Assembly (NCBI RefSeq): GCF_008085905.1
Contig: NZ_VSFF01000005.1
Coordinates: 124,001-188,000 of the forward strand
Length of the DNA stretch: 64,000 bases
Source of the DNA: Actinomadura syzygii
GTDB taxonomy: Bacteria > Actinomycetota > Actinomycetes > Streptosporangiales > Streptosporangiaceae
Direction: 5' to 3'
In this document: piece after piece, positions 49,328 to 57,852 of the stretch
Position numbering within the stretch: position 1 is the stretch's first letter
How the letters are laid out: each line of letters starts with the position of its first letter
Made by a program: the position numbers and the translations under genes
Notes under the pieces: model-generated
Told to the model about the DNA's origin: nothing
Seen by the model: the letters and a program-made list of their open reading frames with translations, nothing else
Databases searched by the model: none

Positions 49328-49487
49328 TGGTGAACCGTGTCGGCGTCCCGTCCGAACCGTCTCGTGGAGGCGGTGTGTGACATGACGCATCTTCACGAGT
49401 CGCCGCACGTCGGCGGGTGTGACCGGGCGCCTACGGAGCGCCGGGGCCCGACGAGCCTTGACACGTCGGCCCCCGCGCCTCCGGGTG

Positions 49488-49574
49488 CGCAGTACTCTCG
49501 GACGACGCAAAGCCTGACGAGGCACAGCCTGACGACGCACAGCCGTATCCCAGTTGATGAGGTCGCGTGAGTAA
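49488..49574 (+). promoter_or_regulatory. Conserved leader of the second class A PBP gene
   Basis: It repeats the two blocks of the first PBP leader (49488-49509 and 49553-49574), with a different sequence between them. A TTGACA at 49458-49463 lies 29 bp before the -10-like TACTCT (49493-49498), too far for a standard pair. Confidence 0.6.
49501..49544 (+). repeat. Three 15-bp tandem repeats in the PBP leader
   Basis: Units 49501-49515, 49516-49530 and 49531-49544 (GACGACGCAAAGCCT, GACGAGGCACAGCCT, GACGACGCACAGCC) are imperfect direct repeats between the two conserved leader blocks. They are absent from the first PBP leader. Confidence 0.75.
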
Positions 49575-52287
49575 CCGAAGCCGATACGGACCGGAGTACG
49601 GAGACGAGCCTGGCCGGCGGGGCGCCCCCCGTACCGGCGGTTCGGGCGCGCCCGCCGGTGCGCCGCGCGGCGGGTCGTCCGGCATGCCGGGCCGCGGCCC
49701 GCGCACGGGCGGCAGACCGGGCGGACGAGGCGGCGGCCCCGCGCGGGTCGGCGGCGGCGGCCGCAGACGCGGCGCGCCCGCGCCGATGCGCTCCGGTCCG
49801 GGCGGACGTCCCGGCGCCCCGGGCGGCCCCGGTGGTCCGGGCGGCCCCGGCGGTCCCGGCGGCCCGGGAGGCGGCGGCGGATACGGACGTCCCGGCGGCG
49901 GTCCAGGCGGACCCGGCGGCCCTGGCGGTCCCGGTGGTCCAGGCGGTCCGGGAGGCGGCGGCGACGACGGCTTCTGGGGCGACGACAGCGGTGGCGGCGG
50001 CCGCGGCCTGAGCGGGCTGCGCGGCCGGGGAGGCCGCCGCGCGAAGCCGACGGACGGCCAGGAGAAGAAGACGGGCTGGCGGCGGTACGTCCCGTCCTGG
50101 AAGATCGTGGTCGCGGTCGCCGCGGTGACGATCCTCGGGCTGGCGGCGCTCGTCATCGTCGCCTACCAGAACACCCCGATGCCGACGGAGGCGCAGCAGG
50201 CCGCGACCCGCCAGGAGTCGGTGATCACCTACAAGGACGGCTCCACGCTCGCCCGGATCGGCACGCACCGCGAGGAGATCCCGCTCAGCAAGGTGCCGAA
50301 GCACGTCCAGGACGCGGTGCTCGCCGCCGAGGACCGCAACTTCTGGCACGAGCCGGGCATCTCGCCGACGGGCATCGCCGGCGCGATGTTCCGGGCGGCG
50401 ACGGGCGGCGAGGTCGCGGGCGCGTCCACCCTCACGCAGCAGCTCGCGCGCAACTACTGGGCGGGCCTCAGCCAGGAGCGCACGGTCAGCCGGAAGTTCA
50501 AGGAGATCCTCATCTCGGTCCGCATGGGCAAGGAGATGAAGAAGGAGAAGATCCTCGAGCTGTACCTGAACACGGTCGCGTTCGGCCGCGGCTCGTACGG
50601 CATCCAGGCGGCGTCCCGCGCCTACTTCCACAAGCCGGTCGACAAGATCAACGAGTCCGAGGCGGCGATGCTCGCCGCGATGATCCAGCGTCCGGAGTAC
50701 TTCAAGACGTTCGGCTCGGAGTCCGACCCGGCGAAGCAGGCGCTGATCGCCCGCTGGAACTACGTCCTGAACGGGATGGTCGAGAAGAAGTGGCTCGACC
50801 CGGGCAAGCGCGCGGCGGCGAAGTTCCCGCAGACCCAGAAGCGGTGGAGCGACGCCCCGAACGACCCGAACGCCGGCTACCTCCAGGACCGCGTCCTCCG
50901 CGAGCTGGAGCAGCTCGGCATCGACAAGCCGGCGCTTGAGACCGGCGGCCTGAAGATCACGACGACGTTCGACAAGGGTCTGCAGGACTACACGAACAAG
51001 GCCGTCGCGCAGATCAAGAGGCAGAACGGGCTCGGCAAGGACATCCAGTTCGGGCTCGCGTCCATCGACCCGAAGACGGGCGGCGTGGTCGCCGCCTACG
51101 GCGGTCCGAACTACGCCGTGCAGCAGTTCGACAACTCGTTCCAGGGCAAGGTGCAGCCGGGGTCGTCGTTCAAGCCGATCGTGCTCGCGACGGCGCTGGA
51201 CCAGGGCGTCAGTCTGAAGACGACGATGGACGGCGGCTACAAGCGGACGATCAACGGCGCGACGTTCACCAACGACAGCCGGTCTGAGAACGGCGTCTAC
51301 AACCTCAAGCAGATGACGGCGATGTCGATCAACACGGCGTACGTGGAGCTGGGGCAGAAGGTCCAGTTGACGAACGTCATCGACATGGCCAAGAAGATGG
51401 GCGTCCCGAAGGACACCGAGGGCCTCAACCCGACCTACACCTCCCTCCCGCTCGGCGTCATCGACACGACGCCGGTGACGATGGCGTCGGTGTACTCGAC
51501 GTTCGCCGCGAACGGCGAGCACCGCGCCGCGCACGTCATCACGAAGATCACCGACAACCGCGGCCACCCCGTCAAGAACAGGTTCGGCAAGTCCCTGGAG
51601 AAGCTCCCGTGGCAGAAGCCCGAGCGGGTGTTCTCCGAGGGGGTCGCGCGGGACGCCACGTCCGCGATGCAGGCGGTCGTCACGGACGGCACCGGTACGC
51701 GGGCGCGCCTCGGCGCCCGTCCGGTCGCGGGCAAGACCGGCACCACGGACGAGAACAAGTCCGCGTGGTTCGTCGGCTACACGCCGGAGCTCGTGACGTC
51801 GTCGGCGATGTGGCGGCAGGTCAAGAACAAGCGCGAGTCGCTGGTGGGCGTCGGGAACTACAGCCAGGTCTACGGTGGTACCGTCCCCGCCGACCTGTTC
51901 AAGGTGTTCATGACGAAGGCGCTGGAGGGCCAGGAGATCAGCCCCTTCCAGCCGCCGGTGAACGGCGGGCAGGTCGCCCCGTGGGCGAAGCCGCTGCCGA
52001 CGCCGACCACGTCGACCACGCCGACCCCGACGACGACGCCGAAGTGCCGTCCGGGCCAGCCGAACCCGCCGCAGGGCTGCGAGCCGCAGACCCCGGACCC
52101 GACCGGGACGCCGACCAGCCCCGGCTCGGACGACGTGCCCTGCAACGAGTACAACTACGACCTGCACATCGGCTGCAACCCGAACATCCCGCCGCCCGGC
52201 GACAAGTCCTGGTGGTGCGCGAAACCCGAGCACCGGCAGGACCAGGCGTGCCGCAAGGAGGATCCGCCGAACCCGAACGGCAACTGA
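49567..52287 (+). CDS. Class A penicillin-binding protein (bifunctional transglycosylase/transpeptidase)
   Basis: A 906-residue paralogue of the preceding PBP, possibly from tandem duplication. The N-terminal 170 residues are basic, Gly/Arg/Pro-rich (runs of GGPGGP), with a transmembrane helix at about 178-200. GT51: AAEDRNFWHEPG (canonical ED and H), GASTLTQQLARN, RKFKE. Transpeptidase: SSFK (about 532), SIN (about 587), KTGTTDE (about 722). The tail has TPTTST repeats and a Cys-rich end with WWC and a final C-R. GTG start at 49567 after GATGAGG. Either copy could be the PonA1 equivalent. Confidence 0.94.
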   Translation: MSNRSRYGPEYGDEPGRRGAPRTGGSGAPAGAPRGGSSGMPGRGPRTGGRPGGRGGGPARVGGGGRRRGAPAPMRSGPGGRPGAPGGPGGPGGPGGPGGPGGGGGYGRPGGGPGGPGGPGGPGGPGGPGGGGDDGFWGDDSGGGGRGLSGLRGRGGRRAKPTDGQEKKTGWRRYVPSWKIVVAVAAVTILGLAALVIVAYQNTPMPTEAQQAATRQESVITYKDGSTLARIGTHREEIPLSKVPKHVQDAVLAAEDRNFWHEPGISPTGIAGAMFRAATGGEVAGASTLTQQLARNYWAGLSQERTVSRKFKEILISVRMGKEMKKEKILELYLNTVAFGRGSYGIQAASRAYFHKPVDKINESEAAMLAAMIQRPEYFKTFGSESDPAKQALIARWNYVLNGMVEKKWLDPGKRAAAKFPQTQKRWSDAPNDPNAGYLQDRVLRELEQLGIDKPALETGGLKITTTFDKGLQDYTNKAVAQIKRQNGLGKDIQFGLASIDPKTGGVVAAYGGPNYAVQQFDNSFQGKVQPGSSFKPIVLATALDQGVSLKTTMDGGYKRTINGATFTNDSRSENGVYNLKQMTAMSINTAYVELGQKVQLTNVIDMAKKMGVPKDTEGLNPTYTSLPLGVIDTTPVTMASVYSTFAANGEHRAAHVITKITDNRGHPVKNRFGKSLEKLPWQKPERVFSEGVARDATSAMQAVVTDGTGTRARLGARPVAGKTGTTDENKSAWFVGYTPELVTSSAMWRQVKNKRESLVGVGNYSQVYGGTVPADLFKVFMTKALEGQEISPFQPPVNGGQVAPWAKPLPTPTTSTTPTPTTTPKCRPGQPNPPQGCEPQTPDPTGTPTSPGSDDVPCNEYNYDLHIGCNPNIPPPGDKSWWCAKPEHRQDQACRKEDPPNPNGN

Positions 52288-52303
52288 CCACGACGGTCGC
52301 GCC

Positions 52304-52341
52304 AGGACGGCCCGGAGCCCGCGACGGCTCCGGGCCGTCCT
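52304..52341 (+). terminator. Hairpin terminator downstream of the PBP genes
   Basis: Arms 52304-52319 and 52326-52341 are a perfect 16-bp inverted repeat with a six-base loop, 16 bp after the stop codon. There is no T-tract, common for actinobacterial terminators. Confidence 0.75.
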
Positions 52342-52398
52342 CGCGTCCAAGGGCCGTGCTGTGTCCGGGAGTCGTGATGACCAATAGTCTTACTGTCC

Positions 52399-53844
52399 AT
52401 GTCGTCGTCTTCTGAGAGGGTCGGGATGGCCGCCGCCGACACGGGCAGCGACATGCCGGACGAGCCCGGCCGGCTCGCCCGCCTCGCGCCGGTGCTGACC
52501 GGCGTCACCGCGCTGACCTGCCTGCTCGGCTGGCTGCAGAAGCAGCCGTGCGCGTCCGCGCGGTTCGACTTCATCAAGACGACGACGAACGCCTGCTACA
52601 CCGACGTCTACCCGCTGTACTACGTGCGCGGGCTGAACGACGGCAAGGTCCCCTATTTCGACTCGTTCGCCGGCTCCGACATCCACCACGTCGAATACCC
52701 GGTGCTGAGCGGCGGGTTCATGCAGGTCGTCGCGTGGCTGGTCCGGCCGTTCGGCGGGGACGGGCGCGGGATGGCGTTCTACAACGTCACCGTCCTGCTG
52801 CTCGCGGTCCTCGCCGTCGTCGCCGTCCTCGCCACCGCGTACGTCGCCGGGCGCCGCTCGCTGCGGACCGGGCTGATGGTCGCGCTGTCCCCCGCCCTGC
52901 TGCTCACGGCCTACATCAACTGGGACCTGCTCGCCGTGGCGCTGTCCGCGCTGGCCGTGGCCGCCTGGTCTGCGCGCCGCCCCGCGCTCGCCGGGACGCT
53001 GCTGGGCCTCGCGATCGCCGCGAAGTTCTACCCGCTGCTGTTCCTCGGGCCGCTCGTCCTGCTGTGCGTCCGCGCCGGTCAGTGGCGCGCCATGGGACGG
53101 ATGCTGGCCGGTACCGCCGCCGGGTGGCTGGCCGTGAACCTGCCCGTCATGATCTTCGCGTGGGACGGCTGGAAGGAGTTCTACACCTTCAGCCAGAAGC
53201 GCGGCGTCGACTGGGGCTCGATCTTCTTCTACCTCCAGTCGCACGGGCTGGACGGCGTCACGTCCGACACCGACCGGCTCAACCTGCTCGGCACCGGGAC
53301 GTTCCTCGTCCTCGCCCTCGGCATCGCGGTGCTCGCGTTCGCCGCGCCGCGCCGTCCGCGCCTGCCGCAGTTGATGTTCCTCGTCCTGGTCGCGTTCATG
53401 CTGCCGAACAAGGTCTGGTCGCCGCAGTACGTGCTGTGGCTGCTGCCGCTCGCGGTGCTGGCGCGTCCGAAGCTGCCCGCGTTCGTCGTCTGGCAGCTGG
53501 GGGAGATCGCCTACTTCTTCGGGATCTGGTGGTTCCTGCTGTCGGTGTCCGCGCAGACGCCCGGCGCCGACCTGTCCGGCACGCTCTCGGCGGTGCTGAG
53601 CTTCGACGCCCCGGCGGGCGGGATCAGCCAGGACGTCTACCACCTGGCGCTGCTCGCCCGGTTCGCGACCGTCCTCGCGCTGGCGGCGCTGGTGGTGCTG
53701 GACGTGCTGCGCCCGTCCGGCGACCTCGTCCGGTCGGACGGCTCGGACGACCCGGCGGGCGGCGTCCTCGACGGCGCCCCGGACGTGTTCGCACTGGGAC
53801 GCAGGCGCGGCGCGCATCACGCCCGCGTCCCCGTGACTCCTTGA
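52399..53844 (+). CDS. GT87-family membrane glycosyltransferase
   Basis: A 481-residue polytopic membrane protein with about ten hydrophobic helices and the GT87 (DUF2029) features: YTDVYPLYYVRGLNDGKVPYFD in the first extracytoplasmic loop with the catalytic-type Asp, VEYPVLSGGFMQ, NWDLLAVALSALA, and AAKFYPLLFLGPL. Known members are polyprenyl-phosphomannose-dependent mannosyltransferases of actinobacteria. It is the position of Rv0051 downstream of ponA1. ATG at 52399; an in-frame ATG at 52426 is an alternative. Confidence 0.9.
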   Translation: MSSSSERVGMAAADTGSDMPDEPGRLARLAPVLTGVTALTCLLGWLQKQPCASARFDFIKTTTNACYTDVYPLYYVRGLNDGKVPYFDSFAGSDIHHVEYPVLSGGFMQVVAWLVRPFGGDGRGMAFYNVTVLLLAVLAVVAVLATAYVAGRRSLRTGLMVALSPALLLTAYINWDLLAVALSALAVAAWSARRPALAGTLLGLAIAAKFYPLLFLGPLVLLCVRAGQWRAMGRMLAGTAAGWLAVNLPVMIFAWDGWKEFYTFSQKRGVDWGSIFFYLQSHGLDGVTSDTDRLNLLGTGTFLVLALGIAVLAFAAPRRPRLPQLMFLVLVAFMLPNKVWSPQYVLWLLPLAVLARPKLPAFVVWQLGEIAYFFGIWWFLLSVSAQTPGADLSGTLSAVLSFDAPAGGISQDVYHLALLARFATVLALAALVVLDVLRPSGDLVRSDGSDDPAGGVLDGAPDVFALGRRRGAHHARVPVTP

Positions 53845-53852
53845 CCTCTCCG

Positions 53853-54785
53853 CTATTCGCGCTGGCTGAGCGCCTCGGCGAACCACTCGAACGCGGGCGT
53901 CAGCGTCGGCGGGACGGGCCAGCCGTTGATCGTGGCGAGGAGCTGCCAGTACCGCTCCGTGCGCCGGTCGTTGCCCGCCGCCAACCGCGTGAGCAGGCCG
54001 CGCCGGAATCCCGCGCCGTCCTCCTGGCCGGACGCGGCGGCGAAGGCTCCGGCCAACTCGTCCACGATGGGACGGGCGGCGTCGGAGCCGGGCGCGATCC
54101 CGTCCGCGATGGCGGCGTTCGCCTTCTCCCCGGTCAGCTTGGCGAGCCGCTGCGGATTCTCCGGGACGGCGCCGTTCGCGACGTCGTCCGCCTGGAACTC
54201 CGCCATCCGCCTGACCGCCGTGCGGAAGCCCGGGTCGCCGACCAGTTCGGCCAGCTCGACCCAGGCGTCCACCTGCTCGGGCTCCGGGTCGTCGGGCAGT
54301 TCCGGCAGCGCGGCCCGCATCTTCGCCGCGAAGTCGGGGTTCAGGTCGAGTCCGGCGAACGCCTCGTCGACGAAGTCGGTGATGATCCGGCGCCGCTCCT
54401 CGTCGGACAGCCGGGCGAGCTTGTGCATGAGTTCGACCTCCTCTGGACTGGATCCACGTTTCGCGACCGCGCGCAGTACGGCCCGGCGGAGCCGGAGCGT
54501 GCGGATCTGCACGTCCAGCGCCTCCGCGTGCGCCGCCGCGACCTCCGGCACGCCGACCTCCCGATCCAGCACCCGCCGGATCGTGCCGAGGTCGACGCCG
54601 AGGTCGCGGAGCGTCCGCACCAGGTCGAGGCGCGCGGCGGCCGCGCCGTCGTACAGCCGGTAACCGGCCTCGGTACGACCGGACGGCGGCACCACGCCCG
54701 CGTCGGAGTAGAACCGGATCGTCCGCACCGGAAGGCCGGTGCGGCGGGCCAGTTCGCCGATCGTGTAGAGGGCGCCGTCGTCCAT
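53853..54785 (-). CDS. MerR-family transcriptional regulator
   Basis: A 310-residue regulator with an N-terminal winged-helix MerR domain (YTIGELARRTGLPVRTIRFYSDAGVVPPSGRTEAGYRLYD), a coiled dimerisation helix (EALDVQIRTLRLRRAVLRAVAK) and a helical C-terminal domain of about 180 residues that should bind an effector; no metal-binding cysteines are seen. The ATG at 54785 would be leaderless from the promoter described upstream; a GTG at 54794 with GGAG eight bases before is the other choice. Divergent from a phosphotransferase gene with a 54-63 bp gap. Confidence 0.9.
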   Translation of the reverse strand: MDDGALYTIGELARRTGLPVRTIRFYSDAGVVPPSGRTEAGYRLYDGAAAARLDLVRTLRDLGVDLGTIRRVLDREVGVPEVAAAHAEALDVQIRTLRLRRAVLRAVAKRGSSPEEVELMHKLARLSDEERRRIITDFVDEAFAGLDLNPDFAAKMRAALPELPDDPEPEQVDAWVELAELVGDPGFRTAVRRMAEFQADDVANGAVPENPQRLAKLTGEKANAAIADGIAPGSDAARPIVDELAGAFAAASGQEDGAGFRRGLLTRLAAGNDRRTERYWQLLATINGWPVPPTLTPAFEWFAEALSQRE

Positions 54786-54792
54786 GCGGTCC

Positions 54793-54823
54793 ACTTTCGG
54801 GGCTCCAGTCAGTGGAGACTCAA
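54793..54823 (-). promoter_or_regulatory. Probable MerR-type promoter with 19-bp spacer and operator
   Basis: On the minus strand TTGAGT (complement of 54818-54823) is followed after 19 bases by GAAAGT (54793-54798), and the inverted repeat CTCCA-GTCAG-TGGAG (54803-54817) lies in the spacer. Long 19-20 bp spacers with a dyad in the middle are typical of MerR-controlled promoters. The -10 is poor. Confidence 0.6.
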
Positions 54824-54848
54824 CCGGACAATCATCGAGGAGTTCGCG

Positions 54849-55766
54849 GTGTCGAGAAGCGTCGCCCTGCCGGACGGGTGGGAACCGGCGGTCCGCGCGG
54901 CGGTCGCCGAGGTCAGGCCGGACCTCGCGGAACGTCCGATGCATCCGCTGGGCGCCGGTTTCGAGAGCGTCGCGCTCCTCTTGGACGCGGGTGGGGGTGC
55001 GTATGTGCTCCGTTTCCCGCGCAACGATGACGGGGCCGAGGGAATCGCGTGCGAGACCAGGCTGCTCCCCGAACTGGCCGAATGGCTGGACCTGCCCATT
55101 CCCCGGTTCGCGTTCACCGCTCCGAACCCGATGGGGCCCGGGACGTTCTGCTGCTATCCGGTCGTGCCAGGCGAGTCGCTGCCGGAGGACGAATGGCACG
55201 CGCGCGGCCTCCTGGACGAGCCGGACCCCGTCCGCCAGATCGCGGACGCGATCGAGGCGATCCATTCCTTTCCGGTGGAGCGTGCGCGACAGCTCGGCGT
55301 CCCGGAGGTGGACCTCCGCTCAGAATTCGCCGGAGACCTTGAGCTGGTGCGCGCCGACGTGGCGTCTCTGCTGCCGTCCGCGCAGGCAGGCGCGCTGCTC
55401 TCCGCATACGAGGACTACCTGGCCGAGGACGCCAATTTCGACGCCCCTCCCACGCTGACCCACGCCGACATCAGCCTGGACCATTTCCTCATCACCGGGA
55501 CGCGCGTCACGGGCCTGATCGATTTCGGGGACGTGTGCATCGGCGACCCCGACTACGACCTGTGCTTCCTGTGGCCGGAGACGAACCGCGAATTCGTCCG
55601 GCGATTGCAGGACCATCGCGGACGTCCGCTCGACGCGCGTCTGGAGGCCAAACTGCGCTTCTGGACGCTGGCCGACCCGGCGACGGACGTCCTGCACGGA
55701 AAAGAGAACGATTTGCCAGATGTCCGCGACGAGGGCCTGCGCCTGCTCAACACGCTTCTCGCGTAA
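54849..55766 (+). CDS. Aminoglycoside phosphotransferase-fold (APH) protein
   Basis: A 305-residue kinase-like small-molecule phosphotransferase. The N-lobe has HPLGAGFESVALLLDAGGGAYVLRFPR (the Gly-rich loop and Arg/Lys region), the catalytic loop is THADISLDHFLI and the metal motif is IDFGDVCIGDPDYDL. The GTG at 54849 follows GAGGAG by six bases. Members include APH, macrolide and fructosamine kinases; the substrate is unknown. Divergent from the MerR gene, which may control it. Confidence 0.85.
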   Translation: MSRSVALPDGWEPAVRAAVAEVRPDLAERPMHPLGAGFESVALLLDAGGGAYVLRFPRNDDGAEGIACETRLLPELAEWLDLPIPRFAFTAPNPMGPGTFCCYPVVPGESLPEDEWHARGLLDEPDPVRQIADAIEAIHSFPVERARQLGVPEVDLRSEFAGDLELVRADVASLLPSAQAGALLSAYEDYLAEDANFDAPPTLTHADISLDHFLITGTRVTGLIDFGDVCIGDPDYDLCFLWPETNREFVRRLQDHRGRPLDARLEAKLRFWTLADPATDVLHGKENDLPDVRDEGLRLLNTLLA

Positions 55767-55769
55767 AAC

Positions 55770-55811
55770 ACGGTCGTGCACGGCGCTGGGCAGCGCCGTG
55801 CACGACCGTGG
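55770..55811. terminator. Bidirectional terminator hairpin
   Basis: Arms 55770-55788 and 55793-55811 are a perfect 19-bp inverted repeat with a four-base loop, three bases past the phosphotransferase stop and 10 bp before the end of the convergent gene. Confidence 0.85.
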
Positions 55812-55821
55812 GTCCGGATTG

Positions 55822-56307
55822 CTAGTTGGCGCCCCGGGCGGGGTCGGCGACGGTCGGCTCCGTGCCCTCGCGGCGGGCGCGGCGCGCGTCCTGGACGAAC
55901 TCGCGGGAGAACATCGCGGACAGGGTCGCGATCCCGCCCCGGTGGACGCGGATCTCGCCGTGCCTGATCTCGCCGGTGATCCGGACGCGGCGTCCCGCGC
56001 CGTTCTCGCCCGTCCAGTCCTTGACCCGGCCGCGGCCGGGGTAGCTCAGGTCCCAGTGGTCGATGTCGGCGTCCTGCGGGACGAGCAGCTTGACCATCGA
56101 GTGGTCGAGGTTGACCTCCACCTCGATGTCGCCGTCCGGGATCTGCGGCGAGCGTAGATCGAGGACGACCATGCCGCGGCGGGCGCGGACCTCGAAGCGG
56201 CGTCCGGTCGTCCAGTGGCCGAGCTTCTTGATCGTCCGGTAGTGGGCGTGGACGCGGGCGACGTCGTCGGTCGTCGGGGTGGTTTCGGCGGTGTGCGTGG
56301 CGTTCAT
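55822..56307 (-). CDS. Hypothetical protein with a LiaF-like beta-strand repeat region
   Basis: A 161-residue soluble protein of unknown function. The ATG at 56307 (MNATHTAETTPTTDDVAR) follows GAGGAA by seven bases. The middle (RRFEVRARRGMVVLDLRSPQIPDGDIEVEVNLDHSMVKLLVPQDADI) has the alternating strand pattern of LiaF/DUF1707-type C-terminal domains, and the end is basic (DARRARREGTEPTV). No membrane segment or signal peptide is seen. It has its own strong promoter and a dyad at the start site, so it is probably tightly regulated. Confidence 0.6.
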   Translation of the reverse strand: MNATHTAETTPTTDDVARVHAHYRTIKKLGHWTTGRRFEVRARRGMVVLDLRSPQIPDGDIEVEVNLDHSMVKLLVPQDADIDHWDLSYPGRGRVKDWTGENGAGRRVRITGEIRHGEIRVHRGGIATLSAMFSREFVQDARRARREGTEPTVADPARGAN

Positions 56308-56369
56308 CTCGGTGTTCCTCTCGGAATCGGGCAACTGCCTCGCTCGAAGAGTCACTCTCTCCATGAGCT

Positions 56370-56413
56370 TCTCGTTAAACGAGAGATTAGGCAACGGCAT
56401 GCCCCACTGTCAA
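56370..56413 (-). promoter_or_regulatory. Sigma-70-type promoter with overlapping operator
   Basis: On the minus strand TTGACA (complement of 56408-56413) and TAATCT (complement of 56384-56389) are 18 bp apart. A perfect dyad with TCTCGTT/AACGAGA arms (56370-56384) overlaps the -10 end and the expected start site. This arrangement suits a TetR- or GntR-type repressor, which is not encoded nearby. It drives the gene ending at 55822. Confidence 0.8.
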
Positions 56414-56641
56414 GCGCGGCTGCGACGTCTCCGTATCGCCGCAGGTCAGCACATCAATGAAGGCCCGGTCACGATGCTGCTCGACCGTCGCGGACGGGAA
56501 CGGTCTCCGCTCCCCCGAACGCCAACCGAAATCTCCCGTCTCGGGGGATAGCCCGGCCGATGGTGGGGGATGATCGCGCCCGGCGGCACGGGGTGAACGC
56601 CCCAGCTCGCGGAACGGACGCCAGAACTCCCGGGAGAGGAC

Positions 56642-57112
56642 GTGGACGCGAACCAAGCACTGACCGAGCTGCTCGCGGGACGCGTGAAGCCGGGCGTCTA
56701 CCAGTGGCGAATGCCCCCGGTGCCGGGCGCGATCGGCGACACCGCCTGGACCGAGCGCGCGGAGGACGCGGGCTGGCGCGGCTTCCACCTAGACGGCCGC
56801 CACGTCCGCGACGCGGATTCATTCCTACGGCTGTGCGCGGACGCCTTCGAACTTCCCCCGGAGGAGGCCCCGGACGGCTGGGACGCACTCGGCGCCACCC
56901 TCGCCGACCTGTCCTGGACGCCGACGAAGAACGGCTATGTCGTCCTGTACGAGTCGTGGTCCGAACTGGCGGACGCCGACCAGCCCGCCTTCCGGACAGT
57001 GCTCGACGTGTTCGCGCGAGCCGTCCGGGTGTGGCGCGACTCGTCCACCCCGATGGTCGTGCTCATGTCCAGCGTCGGCGTAGAAGCGGCGGGCGTCCCC
57101 CGCCTCGTGTGA
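56642..57112 (+). CDS. Barstar-family protein
   Basis: A 156-residue protein with the barstar core in its middle: WRGFHLDGRHVRDADSFLRLCADAFELPPEEAPDGWDALGATLADLSW, the fold that inhibits barnase-type ribonucleases. The N-terminal 40 residues and the C-terminal YVVLYESWSELADADQPAFRTVLDVF extend the usual length. The GTG at 56642 was chosen as the first good start. No barnase-like toxin is encoded beside it, so it is either a lone immunity protein or a regulator. Confidence 0.8.
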   Translation: MDANQALTELLAGRVKPGVYQWRMPPVPGAIGDTAWTERAEDAGWRGFHLDGRHVRDADSFLRLCADAFELPPEEAPDGWDALGATLADLSWTPTKNGYVVLYESWSELADADQPAFRTVLDVFARAVRVWRDSSTPMVVLMSSVGVEAAGVPRLV

Positions 57113-57287
57113 AAACGCGCGGTGCGCGCATGATGAGCGGCCTTTGAAGAGTGGCCTCGCGCGCGAAGCCGACGCGATGAAAAGAGCGCGCGGACCAGAG
57201 GAAGACCCGAAAAGGAACCCGGCGGCGGGTCTCCCCGCGCCCCCGCCGCGGGTTCCGGTCGACGCCGTGCGGCGTCGGCGTACGCCG

Positions 57288-57668
57288 TTAGTACGTGGTC
57301 GGCTGTGAGGCGAACCAGGCCACACCGAGGATGTACAGCACCCAGAAGATGATCCAGCCCGCGGAGACGAGGTAGCCGAGGATGAGCCCGGTGACGGCCA
57401 TTCCGTGGCCGCCCTCACCGGTCCGCTTCATCTGGCTCTGCGCGACGTGCCCGAAGATGATCGCGAGGATGGACGTCAGGCCGCAGGCGAAGAAGCCGAT
57501 GAGCCCGCACACCAGCGACGCGGTCGCCATGCCGTTGGTCGGACGCACGACCGGAACCGGCGACGCTCCGTAGTAGTGGTGCTGCACGGGAGGGGGCTGC
57601 TGGGAGTAGTGCTGAGCGTACGGGTCCTGCGAGCCGTAGCCGTAGGGGTCGTACGGAGGCTGTGCCAT
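57288..57668 (-). CDS. DUF4190 small membrane protein
   Basis: A 126-residue protein with a Tyr/Pro/Gln-rich cytoplasmic N-terminus (PYDPYGYGSQDPYAQHYSQQPPP) and a DUF4190 domain of two hydrophobic segments: NGMATASLVCGLIGFFACGLTSILAIIFGHVAQSQMKRTGEGGHGMAVTGLILGYL, then a third helix at the end. Common in actinobacteria, function unknown. A hairpin (57260-57277) follows its stop. Confidence 0.8.
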   Translation of the reverse strand: MAQPPYDPYGYGSQDPYAQHYSQQPPPVQHHYYGASPVPVVRPTNGMATASLVCGLIGFFACGLTSILAIIFGHVAQSQMKRTGEGGHGMAVTGLILGYLVSAGWIIFWVLYILGVAWFASQPTTY

Positions 57669-57852
57669 GTGCTTCCCGATCGGTTCGCGCGCCCGCCGCC
57701 GGAGAATCGCGCGTGCGCTGAGGGGCTGGATTCCGGATTATGCCAGTGTGACGCGCCCTTCGGACTTTGTCGTCATGCTGGTCGTCGCGGTGTTAGATGT
57801 CGGGAGCGTCCGGCGGGTTCCTGCCTCCGGGAGCGATCTTGGCCCGTGCGCG

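Noticed and set aside
49458..49498. TTGACA/TACTCT promoter for the second PBP
   Set aside because: The spacing of 29 bp is too long for a sigma-70 promoter, and the first PBP leader has no TTGACA.
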